Below, piece by piece: positions 51,252-61,156 of a DNA stretch of 64,000 nt. Source of the stretch: Deltaproteobacteria bacterium (GTDB lineage: Bacteria > Myxococcota_A > Polyangia > GCA-2747355); the NCBI GenBank assembly GCA_020633415.1, contig JACKDQ010000001.1:744001-808000 (forward strand). Direction: 5' to 3'. Position numbers and translations under genes: made by a program. How positions within the stretch are numbered: position 1 is the first letter of the stretch; every line of letters begins with the position of its first letter. The notes beneath the pieces were generated by a model, which had not been told where the DNA came from, did not search any database, and saw only the letters and a program-made list of their open reading frames with translations.

Positions 51252-53512
51252 CGGTGTTTGTCGCTCTGCGGCAGCAGCGTGCGGGGCGGCTGCGTTGCGC
51301 CTGCCGTCGCCGCGCCGCGCACGCTTAGCGCCGGTGAGCTGCCTGTCCTACGACTTCCGCTGGTCTTTGATCGTGGGCGCTCCGCGCTGTCGGGGCGCGA
51401 CAGTGGCAGAGAAAGGGTAAATGTTGATCCGCGGCCAGGGGTGCTCTTGACCGTCAGGTCGCCGCCACAGAGCTGGGCCAGCTTGCGCGAGATCGCCAGC
51501 CCGAGGCCCGTTCCTCCATGGCGCCGAGTCGACGAGCCATCGGCCTGACGAAATTCGTCGAAGATCAGATCGATCTGACTCGGCTGAATGCCGAGACCGC
51601 TGTCGATCACGTCGACAAGCACGTGATTCCCTTGTCGTCTGACACGCACTGTCACCGAACCATCCTCGGTGAACTTTATCGCGTTGCCCACCAGGTTGAC
51701 CAGAATTTGCCGGATCTTCCCTTGGTCGTTTTCGATGATCAGTGGTGGCGTGGGCAGTAGAGTTGTCACCTCATAGGGCTTGTCCCGCACCAGTGGCGCC
51801 GACAGCGAAACCACATCTCGGATTGTCTGCAGTAGATCCATCCGCGAGGTGTCGACGCTCATCTTGCCGGCCTCGACCTTCGAAAGGTCAAGAATGTCAT
51901 TGATCAGCTGGAGCAGGTGGCTGGCGCTTTCGTGTACCCCGTTGAGTCCCTCCTGCTGTTCATCGCTGACATCTCCGTAGACGCCATCGGCGATCAACTC
52001 GCTATATCCGATGATCGCGTTGAGCGGCGTGCGTAGCTCGTGAGACATGTTGGCGAGGAACTCGCTTTTCAGTTTGTTCAGCTGATGAGCGGCATCGCGC
52101 TGTTGTAGCAGTTCGAGATTTCGCTCTTCGAGGTCGTGGGCCAGGCGCTCCGCTTGGGCGTAGGCGCGGGCGTTAGCCACGGCGATCGCCAGCTGTGAGC
52201 TCGCGTGGGTGACGAAATCGGCCTGATCGTTGTTCGGTTGGGTGACCAACACCAACATCACGACCGCCTGCAGCCGATCCTGAAAACGCAGCGGTGCGCA
52301 GAGCATTTGGCGACCGCTGGGGCATTGTTGATGTAGTCTTGACTCGCGCGGCAACGGGTCGATTAGCGTCGTCGACTTTTGCGCCGCCGCTGTCTTTAGG
52401 CAGATCAGTGCCGGATCGTCTGCTTCGGCAAATGCGCTGCTCAGCATCCCCTGACAGACCGCCAACGAGAGATCACCCTTTTGCGAAACAAAGGCAGCGC
52501 CGGCGATTGCGCCGGTAATTCGTAATAGTGCGTCGAGCGCAGTATCGAGCAGCGGCTCGAGCTGGAGTGGAGCGTTGAGCAGGGCGATGAAGTCGCGACT
52601 GCGGCGCAAGGCGACCGTGCGTCGCGCGACCTCTTGCTCGAGATTGCGGTTGAGATGGGCTAGCGACTCGACTGTCTGCTGAAGCTGAGCAGACATCTTG
52701 TTGAACGAGTCGGCAAGAAGGCCCAGTTCGTCGCGGCGGTCGATGTCGATCTGCTGGCCAAGGGCTCCTTGACGGAGGTCATCGGCGCCACGGGCTAAGG
52801 CAAGAATTGGCTGAGACACACGACGCGCCAGGAAGATCGCCAGCACGGTGCCGAGGAACAGCGTGATCATCGCGAGGTACATGCCCCAGTCGCGAACTTC
52901 GTTGAGCTTGGCTTGTGCCGGCCGTCTCGAGAGCCCGACGCGCACGAAGCCGATCAGCTCGGCGGCTTTGGCAGCGGGGTTTCCGAACATGCTCTGCTCG
53001 GCGTCAGACGCGACGGCGGTGACCGGCGCGAGTAGGTCGCGATGGGCGCTGTGCATGATCGAGAGAATCGAGTCTTGTTCGATCGCCGATAGCTGGCGGC
53101 GTGTCTCGTCGCTCGGTCTCTTCGGGGCGACGATGCCAGGCTTTGTTGACGTGAGCAGCGCCTTGCCGTCCTTGTTGTAGATGACGACGTAAGTGACGTC
53201 GGGCTCACCGATGATTCGCTGGGCTGGGCCGCGCAAGAATGTTTGATCGCCGGTGTAGGTGCCGAGTTGACTTTGTCCGGCAAGGTTCTTGATCAGCGTT
53301 CTTCCGCGTATTTCTTGCTCGGCTCTGACGAATTTTACTTGGCGACTATAGAAGATGTAGCCAGTCGTCGCGGACATTGCCATGGTAAGCAGCAACAGGT
53401 AGCCCAGCAGGCGAACCTGGAAACGCTGACGCCAACGCAGCCTCCGGCTCGGATCGAGTGCTCGCATCATTGCTGATACGGTCGCCGTTCGATCTCGTTG
53501 ACGCGGCGTCAT
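51248..53512 (-). CDS. Membrane sensor histidine kinase
   Basis: 754 residues. First membrane helix about 31-55, periplasmic sensor about 56-205 (IGEPDVTYVVIYNKDGKALL is PAS/Cache-like), second helix about 208-229, then HAMP to about 285. A GAF domain (about 315-455) and a short coiled coil precede HisKA with the phosphorylated His491 (EFLANMSHELRTPLN) and an HATPase with N box NLVGNAIKFTEDG, G1 DSGLGI and G2 GGTGLGL. The C-terminal 45 residues are Ser/Arg/Ala-rich and disordered. The start overlaps the binding-protein stop by 4 bp, so signal capture in the periplasm and kinase synthesis are coupled. Confidence 0.95.
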   Translation of the reverse strand: MTPRQRDRTATVSAMMRALDPSRRLRWRQRFQVRLLGYLLLLTMAMSATTGYIFYSRQVKFVRAEQEIRGRTLIKNLAGQSQLGTYTGDQTFLRGPAQRIIGEPDVTYVVIYNKDGKALLTSTKPGIVAPKRPSDETRRQLSAIEQDSILSIMHSAHRDLLAPVTAVASDAEQSMFGNPAAKAAELIGFVRVGLSRRPAQAKLNEVRDWGMYLAMITLFLGTVLAIFLARRVSQPILALARGADDLRQGALGQQIDIDRRDELGLLADSFNKMSAQLQQTVESLAHLNRNLEQEVARRTVALRRSRDFIALLNAPLQLEPLLDTALDALLRITGAIAGAAFVSQKGDLSLAVCQGMLSSAFAEADDPALICLKTAAAQKSTTLIDPLPRESRLHQQCPSGRQMLCAPLRFQDRLQAVVMLVLVTQPNNDQADFVTHASSQLAIAVANARAYAQAERLAHDLEERNLELLQQRDAAHQLNKLKSEFLANMSHELRTPLNAIIGYSELIADGVYGDVSDEQQEGLNGVHESASHLLQLINDILDLSKVEAGKMSVDTSRMDLLQTIRDVVSLSAPLVRDKPYEVTTLLPTPPLIIENDQGKIRQILVNLVGNAIKFTEDGSVTVRVRRQGNHVLVDVIDSGLGIQPSQIDLIFDEFRQADGSSTRRHGGTGLGLAISRKLAQLCGGDLTVKSTPGRGSTFTLSLPLSRPDSAERPRSKTSGSRRTGSSPALSVRGAATAGATQPPRTLLPQSDKHR

Positions 53513-54414
53513 TCGATGACCTCCGCATTTTTGGGCAGGCCTGTTGTCTTGAGCGCCAGACGGCTTGCTGTGCTCTTGCTAACGATCACGCGCTGGGCCT
53601 GCGAGGCGTTGTGCAGTCGGTTGAGCTGGGCGACGGTTTGATCGCGCGCTAGCAGGCGGCGGGCCAAGGTCGCGGCTTGACGACCCAACACGACCGGAAC
53701 GGGTTCGATCGCTGCTGCGGCGCCGAGCTGGACTTGCCGCCGACTGGCGCCCAGCAAAGCGGTCCCACGACGGAACTGGAGTTCGAGGGCAAACTGAAAG
53801 ACGGGCGACGACAGGATCGACAAGTCGGGCAACAGCATCAGCGCTTGGGTTTGCCGTGGCAACTTGGCGAGCAGACTGATCGCCTGGCGATCGTTGTCGG
53901 CAGCGATCAATGTGACGAGGAGGCCATCACGTTGCGCTTGCCGTGCGAGGGAATTCGCTTGGCTGGCGGTCGGCTTGCCATGAAGGATTGCCAGCCGACG
54001 CAGGCTTGGCAACAGCGCTCGTGCGAGTGCGATGTAGCTTTGAGCGGGAACGTGGCTGTCGATACAGTGATCGCTTGGACGTATTCGGTGAAGAACGAGA
54101 CTGCAGATGATCGGTGCGCGTTTGGGTTGTTGGCGCAGGAAGTCGTAGGCCGTCTGACCGACGGCGAACAGCAGGTCCGGACGATTGTCAGCGATCCACT
54201 GGGTAAGGGCCGCATTGTTGGGGCGTGCTGTGACGTCCAAGATCCGGACCTCGGCGCGTAGCTGCGCGCGGAATTCTTCCGCGACTTGTTCGTAGACGCG
54301 GATGTTAGGCCGACGAAATACGCCGACCAGTGGTGTATTTCGTGTGAGCGGGCGAGGCGCAGCAGTGCCTACATTTGCCGTCAGCAAGGCGGTCAGCACC
54401 AGGCAAGTGCGCAT
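53509..54414 (-). CDS. ABC-type substrate-binding protein (PF04392-like)
   Basis: 301 residues from the ATG at 54414, where a signal peptide starts (MRTCLVLTALLTANVGTAA). Seen: VGVFRRPNIRVYEQVAEEFRAQL, the hinge region DLLFAVGQTAYDFL, LPSLRRLAILHGKP, and a C-terminus of the family (KSTASRLALKTTGL...NAEVIE). PF04392 proteins usually feed an ABC importer, but no permease or ATPase is nearby. The gene is joined by a 4-bp overlap to a histidine kinase. A ligand-presenting role for the kinase sensor is inferred. Confidence 0.88.
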   Translation of the reverse strand: MRTCLVLTALLTANVGTAAPRPLTRNTPLVGVFRRPNIRVYEQVAEEFRAQLRAEVRILDVTARPNNAALTQWIADNRPDLLFAVGQTAYDFLRQQPKRAPIICSLVLHRIRPSDHCIDSHVPAQSYIALARALLPSLRRLAILHGKPTASQANSLARQAQRDGLLVTLIAADNDRQAISLLAKLPRQTQALMLLPDLSILSSPVFQFALELQFRRGTALLGASRRQVQLGAAAAIEPVPVVLGRQAATLARRLLARDQTVAQLNRLHNASQAQRVIVSKSTASRLALKTTGLPKNAEVIE

Positions 54415-54514
54415 GTCGACTAGTGTAACCCAGTTGTGCTTTCCCGTGGCACAGCGTTGCGGAGGCGACTGCAGGACTTGTAAATCGTCGGGGCCCGTTA
54501 GACAATTGCTTGTA

Positions 54515-57500
54515 ATGGCTAGCAAATCGCGGCCCCTTATCGCGACGACCACCGAAACCGGTATCGAAGGCGACAAGACGGCGGAGTTTACCGCTGCCTC
54601 GGAGACGGTGGTAACTGCTTTCGAGTCGGTTGACGCGTCGTTGGTCGACATCGTCGACGAAGCGGAGCAACACATTCGCGCCTGCCAAGAGCCGGCACGA
54701 CGGGCAGCGCTGCACCTCGGCGTGGGGCTGATCTGCGAGGATCGACTGGCCGACCCCTATCGCGCGGTTCGTCATTTCCAAGATGCCTTTCGTTGCGCCG
54801 AGGATGGCTATCCGCTGCTTGCGGCACGACGCGTTTTCGCTCGTCGGGCCAATTGGACGATGGTCGTCACATTGCTCGATGCCGAGCTCGCGCGCACTGA
54901 GGGGGTTCGACGCGCAGGGTTGCTGTTGCTGCGTGGCCAGCTGATGGAGCGCTGGTTCGCCGACGAGCAAGAGGCGATCAGCTGTTACGAGCGCGCGTTA
55001 GAAGCGGATTCGTGCGATTGGCCAGCGCGAATCAGACTGAGGCGCCTATACCGGCTCAGTGGCCGGAACGATCAACTGTTCGCCCTTTGCCAGACTGCGG
55101 CGACAGCTTGCTCCGATCGAACCTATCGGGCGTTGCTGTATGCAGAAGTTGCGGGAATGTACGAACAGCGTGGTGAGATCGATACCGCGATCGAGTGGTA
55201 CGCCTCATCGCTGGTCGATAATCCGGCAAACGCGGCGGTAACGTTGTCGCTTAAGGCACTCTATCAGCGTCGGCGACGTTGGGGGGACTTGGTCGAAACA
55301 CTGCTCGCCGAAGGTGAGCTGTCACAGCTGGCGAGCGAGCGGATCGGCGCGTATCTCGTGGCTTCGCGTATTTGCCGCTATCGTTTGGAGCAAGATGATT
55401 GGGCGCTCTCGCTGTTGTCGCGGGTTCGCGAGTTTCCTGAGCTGGGCCCGCGCGCCGCGGCGGTCGTCGCGGAGATCGCCGACCTGTTGCGAGCGGCTGG
55501 TCGCTACGAGGAACTCAGCGCGCTGTGCAGCGACAATGTTGATGTGTTGAAAGAGCTCGGGCCCGTCGCGACACCGGTCTGGCGCGATTTGGGAAACATC
55601 TGCGCGTCCCAGCTTGGCCAAGTCGATCGGGCGGTCGAGCATTTTGAGCGTGCACTCGCGCTTGACCCACTTTGTCCGGTGTCACTGGGCGGACTGGAGC
55701 GCGCGTATCGCGAGCAGAATGACTGGCATGCGCTGATCAGCCTCTGGCAAGGGGAAGCCGAACGATCGGCTGACGACTGCGTTGCGGCCACACAGCTTGT
55801 TCGTGCGGCCGGTGTCGCTGAGATGCACCTTGATGATCTGCGACTAGCCAATGATTTGCTGCGCAGCGCGGCGAGTAGGTTGCCCGACGACCTGGCGATC
55901 CGCAGTGCGCTTCGCCAGCTCGCGCTGCGACGAGAGGATTGGCCAGCGCTGGTCGAACTGCTTAAGGCTGACCTGTCGGGCGCTAAGACTAAGGCGGCGG
56001 CTGCCGGGCTCGCCCTGCGTATCGCCGAACTGCTTGAACACCGACTGGGCGACCGCGATGCAGCGGCCGCATTTTATCAGCGTGCTCTCGAGTTCGACAC
56101 CGTACATTTGCGTGAGGTGCTGCTGTCCAACGTCCAGCGCGTGGGAGATCTGCGGGGGCAACTGCAGCTGCTCGATCAACAGGCAGAGGCGAGCGAGGAC
56201 GTCGAGCAGTGGGCGATGCTTCAGCTGTACGCAGCACAGCTGCTCGAGTGGTCACTCGATCAAGCAGGCACAGCGATCGAGCGTTGTTTCTCGGTGCTGG
56301 AAAGACAGCCAGGTAACGAGCGTGCGCGCGTGCTGGCCCAACGCATTGCCCGCTACAGCGGTGATTGGCCGAGTTGGCTGCGGCTTGCCGAGGCGATGGC
56401 GGCCGAGGACACGCAGAGTCTGATGCGTCGCGCCGCCGTTTACGAGCAGCACGATCCGAAGTCGGAGCGTGCGCTGGAACTCTATCGGCGAGCCCACGAA
56501 CAAGGGGACGTTAGCGCGCTGTGGGCTTTGGCGTCGGCGCTGCGTCGTCGAAAACAGTGGCAGCCCTGGGCCGAGTTGATCGAGCGCAACATCGATGTCT
56601 GGAGGCGCAGCGAGGAGGAGCGGATCGAGGCGCTCTGCCTTGTTGCTCAGCTTTATGAATTGCAGCCAGAGCGTCGCGACCGCGCACTGCGCTGCTACCA
56701 GCGGGCATTTGATCTCGACCAGCGCAACTGGTACGCGCGCGAAGGCCTGACCAGATTGCTGCTGGAGAACGACCAGTGGGTCGAGGCTGCCGCCGTGCTG
56801 CGCCAGGCAGTGGCAGCCATCGAATCTGCTGGTCCGCGATTGCTTAAGGGCGTTGCGGCGCTCAACGAGCGCGTCGGCCTGATCGACGAGGCGATCGAGC
56901 AATACAATAGTGTGCGTTTGCGTCAGGAAGCCGACGTTGAAGCCAACGACGCACTCTGCCGGTTGGTTGGGCGTCACCAAGAGCTCGAGTTTGACCTTGA
57001 GCGCGTATGGGGAGAACTCGCCGAACTTTGTCAGGATCCCGCGCTTGAGGCGGCTTTGCGACTTGAGCAAGCGGTGTTGCGCGACGCCCACTCTTCGCTC
57101 GAGCGAGACGCAGAGCCTTTGTACAGGTTGCTCGTGCGCCAGCCGCAGACAGCGACCGTTGCTGCTGCCGCTCTCGAGCGAAGCTACGGTCAGCGTCGCG
57201 ATTATGCACGCATGGCTCAGTTGCTTGAGCAGCCACTTCACGTCGCTGAGCGGCCTGCTGAGCGCGCCCACCGTTTGTTTCGCTTTGCCGGTTGCTGTTG
57301 GGAGCTCGGTCAGCTTCAGCCGGCTGCGGACGCCTTGGTCGAAGTCCTAGACTTTCGCGAGGACTTCGTGACGATTCGATTGTTGCGCCACGTCTCGGAG
57401 GGCTTGGGCGCTTGGGAAAATGTCGCACGGCTTCTCGAACGGGAGGCGGTCGCCGGGGCTGATCGCTCACTGCGTCAGCGTGCGCTGCTGGAGTCAGCGC

Positions 57501-59500
57501 GATTGCGCTATGGCCATCTGCACCAGCCCGAGCAGGCGATCGAGCTGTTGATGCGCGCGCTCGAGCTCGATCCTTCTTCCGAGCAGGCGTTCAGCGAGAT
57601 TCACCAGCTACTCAGTCGCGATCAGCGCTGGGAAGAGCTCGTCGACGTCGCGCTCAAGCGGGTCCAGCTGTGCGATCCGCGGCAGCTCGGAGCGGAGCGG
57701 ATCGCGCAATGGTACTATCAGGTAGCCGACCTGCTTCACGACAAACTCGATCGACCTGGTGAGGCGCTGAGCTCACTCGAGCGAGCGCTCGATCTCAACC
57801 CCGACTATCTGCCGGCACTTCGTCTAGCCGGTGAGCTGTGTGTTAGGCAGCGACAGTGGTCGGCGGCGGTCGATATCTACACCCATCTGGTTGAAGTCAG
57901 TCACGATACAGTGGTGATCGAACAGTCGTATCGGCGTCTGGCCGAGATTTGGTCGGAGCATGTGATCGATCGTAAGCAGGCGATCGCTTGCTTGCAGGGT
58001 CTGTTGATGTTGTCTCCCACCGATATCGATGCTCTGCAGCGCTTGTATCAGTTGTTCTTAACCGAGGAGCGCTGGGAGAGTGCGGCTGAAACCGTCTCCC
58101 GACTGATCGAAAACGAGCGCGATGCGACACGTCTCGCGCGGCATCACATCGTTTTGGCCCGCCTGTATGAGTCGCAGCTGCAGGAACCGGAACGTGCGCT
58201 GCAGCATCTGAGTTTGGCCCAGCAGGCTCTGCCCAACGACGAGTCCACGCTGGCGATGCTTGCTGGACCCGCCGAGCGCTTGGGTGCTTGGCAGTTGCTC
58301 GCTCAGGCGATCGGCAACTATCTCGAGACGGCACCGTCTGATCGACAGAACAATGCCTGGCGACTGCGGCTTGCGCGCATCGCGGCCGAGCAGCTCGGCG
58401 ACGCTGAGCGAGCGCTGTCCATTTTTTGCGAGATTCGCGACAGCGATCCGCAGAACGTCGAAAGCCGCATTGAGGCGGGTGCACTGCTTGTCAAATCGAG
58501 TCGACTGGCCGATGCCCTGGTTGAATACGCGAGCGCTCTGCAGATCGCCCCCTGTGACTCGCGCGTTCTTGCAGCGCTGTTTCAGCTCTGGCGAGAGGCC
58601 GGCGACGATTTGCGGGCGTTCAGCGCAGCGAGCGCGTTGGTGATGCTGAGCGCGGCGGGCAGTGAGCAGAGTAGGTATTTTGCCGAGCGCAAGGATCGCT
58701 TTGTCCATCCACCGTCGACGTCGATTGATCGTGCGCGCTACGAAGCGCTGCTGGTCCATCCTGGTGAGCCAGCCCAAGGGCGCGCGCTGCTGTCGGCCTT
58801 AGCCGATGCAGCGCATCGAATTCGTCCGGTTCGACTGGAGGAACTCGGCTTGCGACGTGGTGACCGCCTGGGTCCACGTGCCGAGCATCCTGTGCGGCAG
58901 ATCTTGCGCGATGTTCGTGACCTGATGGATATCAAGCGCGAGGTCGATCTGTACGTATCGACGCGCGACACGCAGGACAACGGTATTCTCTGCACTGATC
59001 CGCCGGCTTTGGTCTTGCGACAGCAAACTCTCGAGGCTCTACCGCCAGCGGCGGTAAAGGCGTTGATCGGCTATCTGCTGCGGTTTGTTAAGGATCGCTG
59101 TTGGATCGCCTGGGGACTCGATGCGCTCTCGCTCGAGCGGCTAGTCCGCGCGGTCGAATGCATATTCGATCACTCCGGTCGCGTCGATCAGGACCTGAGT
59201 GATCCTGCGGTCGTCGAGATGGCGCGCTCCGTGCAGCGTGGCGTCGGTCGTCGAGGTCGTCGAGATTTGGAGAGTGCTGTAGAGCAGTTCGACGGAGTCA
59301 GGCTCGACTTCGCCGCCTGGAGCGTCTCGATGCACTACACTGCTGCGCGCTGCGCGCTATGGTTGACCGACGAGATGCAGGCTGTGGGTGCAGCGCTGTC
59401 ACATGTGCCGAGTCCCCCCGCTTCGCTTGTTGAAGAGCTCGTACGCTTTAGCTTTGGCGATGCCTTTGTTGCCGTCCGTCAGGTCGCTGGCAGGGGCTAA
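54515..59500 (+). CDS. Large TPR-repeat protein (1661 residues) sharing the C-terminal domain of the giant TPR protein
   Basis: The start is placed at 54515 (MASKSRP) because the earlier in-frame region overlaps the divergent binding-protein gene. The ribosome site is poor, so translation might be leaderless or start slightly later. No signal peptide. Residues about 50-1390 are TPR-like pairs (GVGLICEDRLADPYRAVRHF, YRLSGRNDQLFALCQ, LGDRDAAAAFYQRALEF, LHDKLDRPGEALSSLERAL). Residues about 1398-1661 align by eye with the end of the 3953-residue protein: REVDLYVS, PPALVLRQQTLEALPPAAVKAL, FAAWSVSMHYTAARCALWLTDEMQAV. The two are likely paralogues. The 100-bp divergent upstream region shows no firm promoter. 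Confidence 0.88.
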   Translation: MASKSRPLIATTTETGIEGDKTAEFTAASETVVTAFESVDASLVDIVDEAEQHIRACQEPARRAALHLGVGLICEDRLADPYRAVRHFQDAFRCAEDGYPLLAARRVFARRANWTMVVTLLDAELARTEGVRRAGLLLLRGQLMERWFADEQEAISCYERALEADSCDWPARIRLRRLYRLSGRNDQLFALCQTAATACSDRTYRALLYAEVAGMYEQRGEIDTAIEWYASSLVDNPANAAVTLSLKALYQRRRRWGDLVETLLAEGELSQLASERIGAYLVASRICRYRLEQDDWALSLLSRVREFPELGPRAAAVVAEIADLLRAAGRYEELSALCSDNVDVLKELGPVATPVWRDLGNICASQLGQVDRAVEHFERALALDPLCPVSLGGLERAYREQNDWHALISLWQGEAERSADDCVAATQLVRAAGVAEMHLDDLRLANDLLRSAASRLPDDLAIRSALRQLALRREDWPALVELLKADLSGAKTKAAAAGLALRIAELLEHRLGDRDAAAAFYQRALEFDTVHLREVLLSNVQRVGDLRGQLQLLDQQAEASEDVEQWAMLQLYAAQLLEWSLDQAGTAIERCFSVLERQPGNERARVLAQRIARYSGDWPSWLRLAEAMAAEDTQSLMRRAAVYEQHDPKSERALELYRRAHEQGDVSALWALASALRRRKQWQPWAELIERNIDVWRRSEEERIEALCLVAQLYELQPERRDRALRCYQRAFDLDQRNWYAREGLTRLLLENDQWVEAAAVLRQAVAAIESAGPRLLKGVAALNERVGLIDEAIEQYNSVRLRQEADVEANDALCRLVGRHQELEFDLERVWGELAELCQDPALEAALRLEQAVLRDAHSSLERDAEPLYRLLVRQPQTATVAAAALERSYGQRRDYARMAQLLEQPLHVAERPAERAHRLFRFAGCCWELGQLQPAADALVEVLDFREDFVTIRLLRHVSEGLGAWENVARLLEREAVAGADRSLRQRALLESARLRYGHLHQPEQAIELLMRALELDPSSEQAFSEIHQLLSRDQRWEELVDVALKRVQLCDPRQLGAERIAQWYYQVADLLHDKLDRPGEALSSLERALDLNPDYLPALRLAGELCVRQRQWSAAVDIYTHLVEVSHDTVVIEQSYRRLAEIWSEHVIDRKQAIACLQGLLMLSPTDIDALQRLYQLFLTEERWESAAETVSRLIENERDATRLARHHIVLARLYESQLQEPERALQHLSLAQQALPNDESTLAMLAGPAERLGAWQLLAQAIGNYLETAPSDRQNNAWRLRLARIAAEQLGDAERALSIFCEIRDSDPQNVESRIEAGALLVKSSRLADALVEYASALQIAPCDSRVLAALFQLWREAGDDLRAFSAASALVMLSAAGSEQSRYFAERKDRFVHPPSTSIDRARYEALLVHPGEPAQGRALLSALADAAHRIRPVRLEELGLRRGDRLGPRAEHPVRQILRDVRDLMDIKREVDLYVSTRDTQDNGILCTDPPALVLRQQTLEALPPAAVKALIGYLLRFVKDRCWIAWGLDALSLERLVRAVECIFDHSGRVDQDLSDPAVVEMARSVQRGVGRRGRRDLESAVEQFDGVRLDFAAWSVSMHYTAARCALWLTDEMQAVGAALSHVPSPPASLVEELVRFSFGDAFVAVRQVAGRG

Positions 59501-59507
59501 TCGGGGA

Positions 59508-59545
59508 ATGCCCAGCGGGTCAGCCGCGCTGATCAGCGGCGGGTA
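59508..59545. terminator. Inverted repeat between convergent genes
   Basis: GCCGC and GCGGC flank a CTGATCAG core, between the stop of the 1661-residue TPR gene and the stop of the leftward gene. An outer GGGAATGCCC/GGGTATGCCC similarity is also visible. There are no T tracts; it may serve both directions weakly. Confidence 0.35.
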
Positions 59546-59560
59546 TGCCCTAGCTGTTGC

Positions 59561-60934
59561 TTAGCGACTGATGTTCAGCGGTTTGGAGAGCATCGGCACG
59601 CCGCGGCCGTATTGATCGGTGGGCGTGACTTCCGCTTGGACGGTATCTCCCGGGCGATAGTGGCGCGCGAGCAGGCGAGCACTGAAAGCGCCCGAGATCA
59701 CGCGACCGTTAACCTTCCAACGGATGATGTAGCTGATCTGATCGCCCTCGGCGTCGACCGCTTGCGGCTTTGCAACGACGGCGGCACTCGTTCGTTCGAG
59801 AAGCAGGTCCTGCAGCTTGGGCGGCGTGTTGCCGGCAGTCTGTTTGGGCGCTGTTGGGGCCGCCGGGCGTTTGATCACGCGGTACGCGACCAACCCTCCC
59901 GCTAAAAGCGCGACCACCCCGATAATCCAGAAAATCTCTGGCCGAAGTCGACGCGGCCGAACGACGCGCGCCGTGCGGCCTGTTACGCGTCCAACGCCCC
60001 CTGTCGGCATGGACCGTTGCGCTGGTCGTGGTGCAGTTTGTCGACGGCTCCGGGGGGGCATCCGCCGGGCAGCGTCGCGCGCCTCTGCTGCTCGCGTCAG
60101 CTCGCTTTTCGCTTTTGGGGCAGGTGGCGGCAAGAGAGGGGTATCACTTTCATCGCTGCTCGCTTCTTGCTGGCTGACGCGCTCGCGCAACTCGCGGAGC
60201 TTGTCGTGCATGACGTTGCGTGCCGCGCTCAGCTCGCGCATGCGTACGACGTCTTTGCGCATCAAGGCATCGTTAATCGCGCGCTGCGAGGTCGACATTA
60301 CCTCTTCGACCATTCCCACGGTATTGCGTGCGGCCTGGTCTAGCCGCCTGCGATCCGCGCTACTTAGCGTCGCCTGTTGCCCGTAGGCCTCGAGCAAGGA
60401 ATTCGCGTAGCCGGCAAAATTACGGGTGAAGTCGAGCAGGTCGACATTGGGATCGATTTCTGGCGGAGGTGGGGGCCATTGGGCCTGGGTGATGTCTTCG
60501 GGTTTCCGCCAAATGACGGTGCTTTGCTCGACGTCGAAGACGTCTTCTTCGTCGTCAAAAAGATCGTCGGGCACGTTGGTGATCTCCGATGCGGTATTGA
60601 GCGACGGACAGAGCTTGATCATCGCTGCAATCGTGCCCCGCAAGTCGTGCGGCCCGACAACTTCGTTGGCCTGCGGGTGTCGATTGCGGCTTGATGAGCG
60701 CAGGATGATCGGTAGTGAAGCGGTCACCGGGTCAGTGCGTAAGCGGCGACACAGGCCGAGTCCGTCGCCGCCCAGCGCCTCGTCGACGAGGATCAACGAG
60801 GCAGCGGACGCCTGGTCGAGGGCTTCCCCGATCGTCTCGCAATAGACGAGATGGGCGACGTTGCGGGGAAATTCTTCCATGAGGTCGACGTAGGACCGTT
60901 CCCCGCCAGCGACGATGATCAAGGGCGGCTGCAC
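59561..60934 (-). CDS. Receiver-like domain, single-pass membrane protein with an Ig-like C-terminal domain
   Basis: 457 residues from a GTG at 60934; the frame runs on upstream but into a divergent gene. Residues about 3-125 resemble a receiver fold (PLIIVAGG, LILVDEALGGDGLGLCRRLR, LPIILRSS), but the usual acidic pair and final Lys are not evident, so it may be a pseudo-receiver. A helical region at about 180-270 (QRAINDALMRKDVVRMRELSAARNVMHDKLRELRER, split here) and a basic linker lead to a membrane helix at about 340-362 (FWIIGVVALLAGGLVAY). The rest, about 380-455, is Ig/PKD-like (AVDAEGDQISYIIRWKVNG). Cytosolic N-terminus and external C-terminus are inferred. Confidence 0.75.
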   Translation of the reverse strand: MQPPLIIVAGGERSYVDLMEEFPRNVAHLVYCETIGEALDQASAASLILVDEALGGDGLGLCRRLRTDPVTASLPIILRSSSRNRHPQANEVVGPHDLRGTIAAMIKLCPSLNTASEITNVPDDLFDDEEDVFDVEQSTVIWRKPEDITQAQWPPPPPEIDPNVDLLDFTRNFAGYANSLLEAYGQQATLSSADRRRLDQAARNTVGMVEEVMSTSQRAINDALMRKDVVRMRELSAARNVMHDKLRELRERVSQQEASSDESDTPLLPPPAPKAKSELTRAAEARDAARRMPPRSRRQTAPRPAQRSMPTGGVGRVTGRTARVVRPRRLRPEIFWIIGVVALLAGGLVAYRVIKRPAAPTAPKQTAGNTPPKLQDLLLERTSAAVVAKPQAVDAEGDQISYIIRWKVNGRVISGAFSARLLARHYRPGDTVQAEVTPTDQYGRGVPMLSKPLNISR

Positions 60935-61073
60935 CCGCTGATCGTACCGGCAGGTGCGGGGTTGAAGCCATGTATTTTGCGGATTATTTTGGCGATCGCT
61001 CGAGGTCCTTGGCTTTTCGCGACAGTTTTGATTTGTGTCAGAAATTACCGAAAACACAGCGGAAGAGGAACGC

Positions 61074-61102
61074 TTGGTCAAGGTGAAGCGGCGGCGTATA
61101 CT
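61074..61102 (+). promoter_or_regulatory. Promoter of the methyltransferase-like coiled-coil gene
   Basis: TTGGTC (61074-61079), 17 bp, TATACT (61097-61102), 54 bp before the chosen start. It lies in the 222-bp divergent region shared with the receiver-like membrane protein. Confidence 0.5.
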
Positions 61103-61156
61103 TACTGAGTTGGGGATCAAACTTAACGACAATTGCAGCCAGGTTGGGGGGCGCTT

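Noticed and set aside
53509..54414. Calling the binding protein part of an amino-acid importer
   Set aside because: No ABC permease or ATPase of the matching type is adjacent; the coupled genes are a kinase and a receiver.
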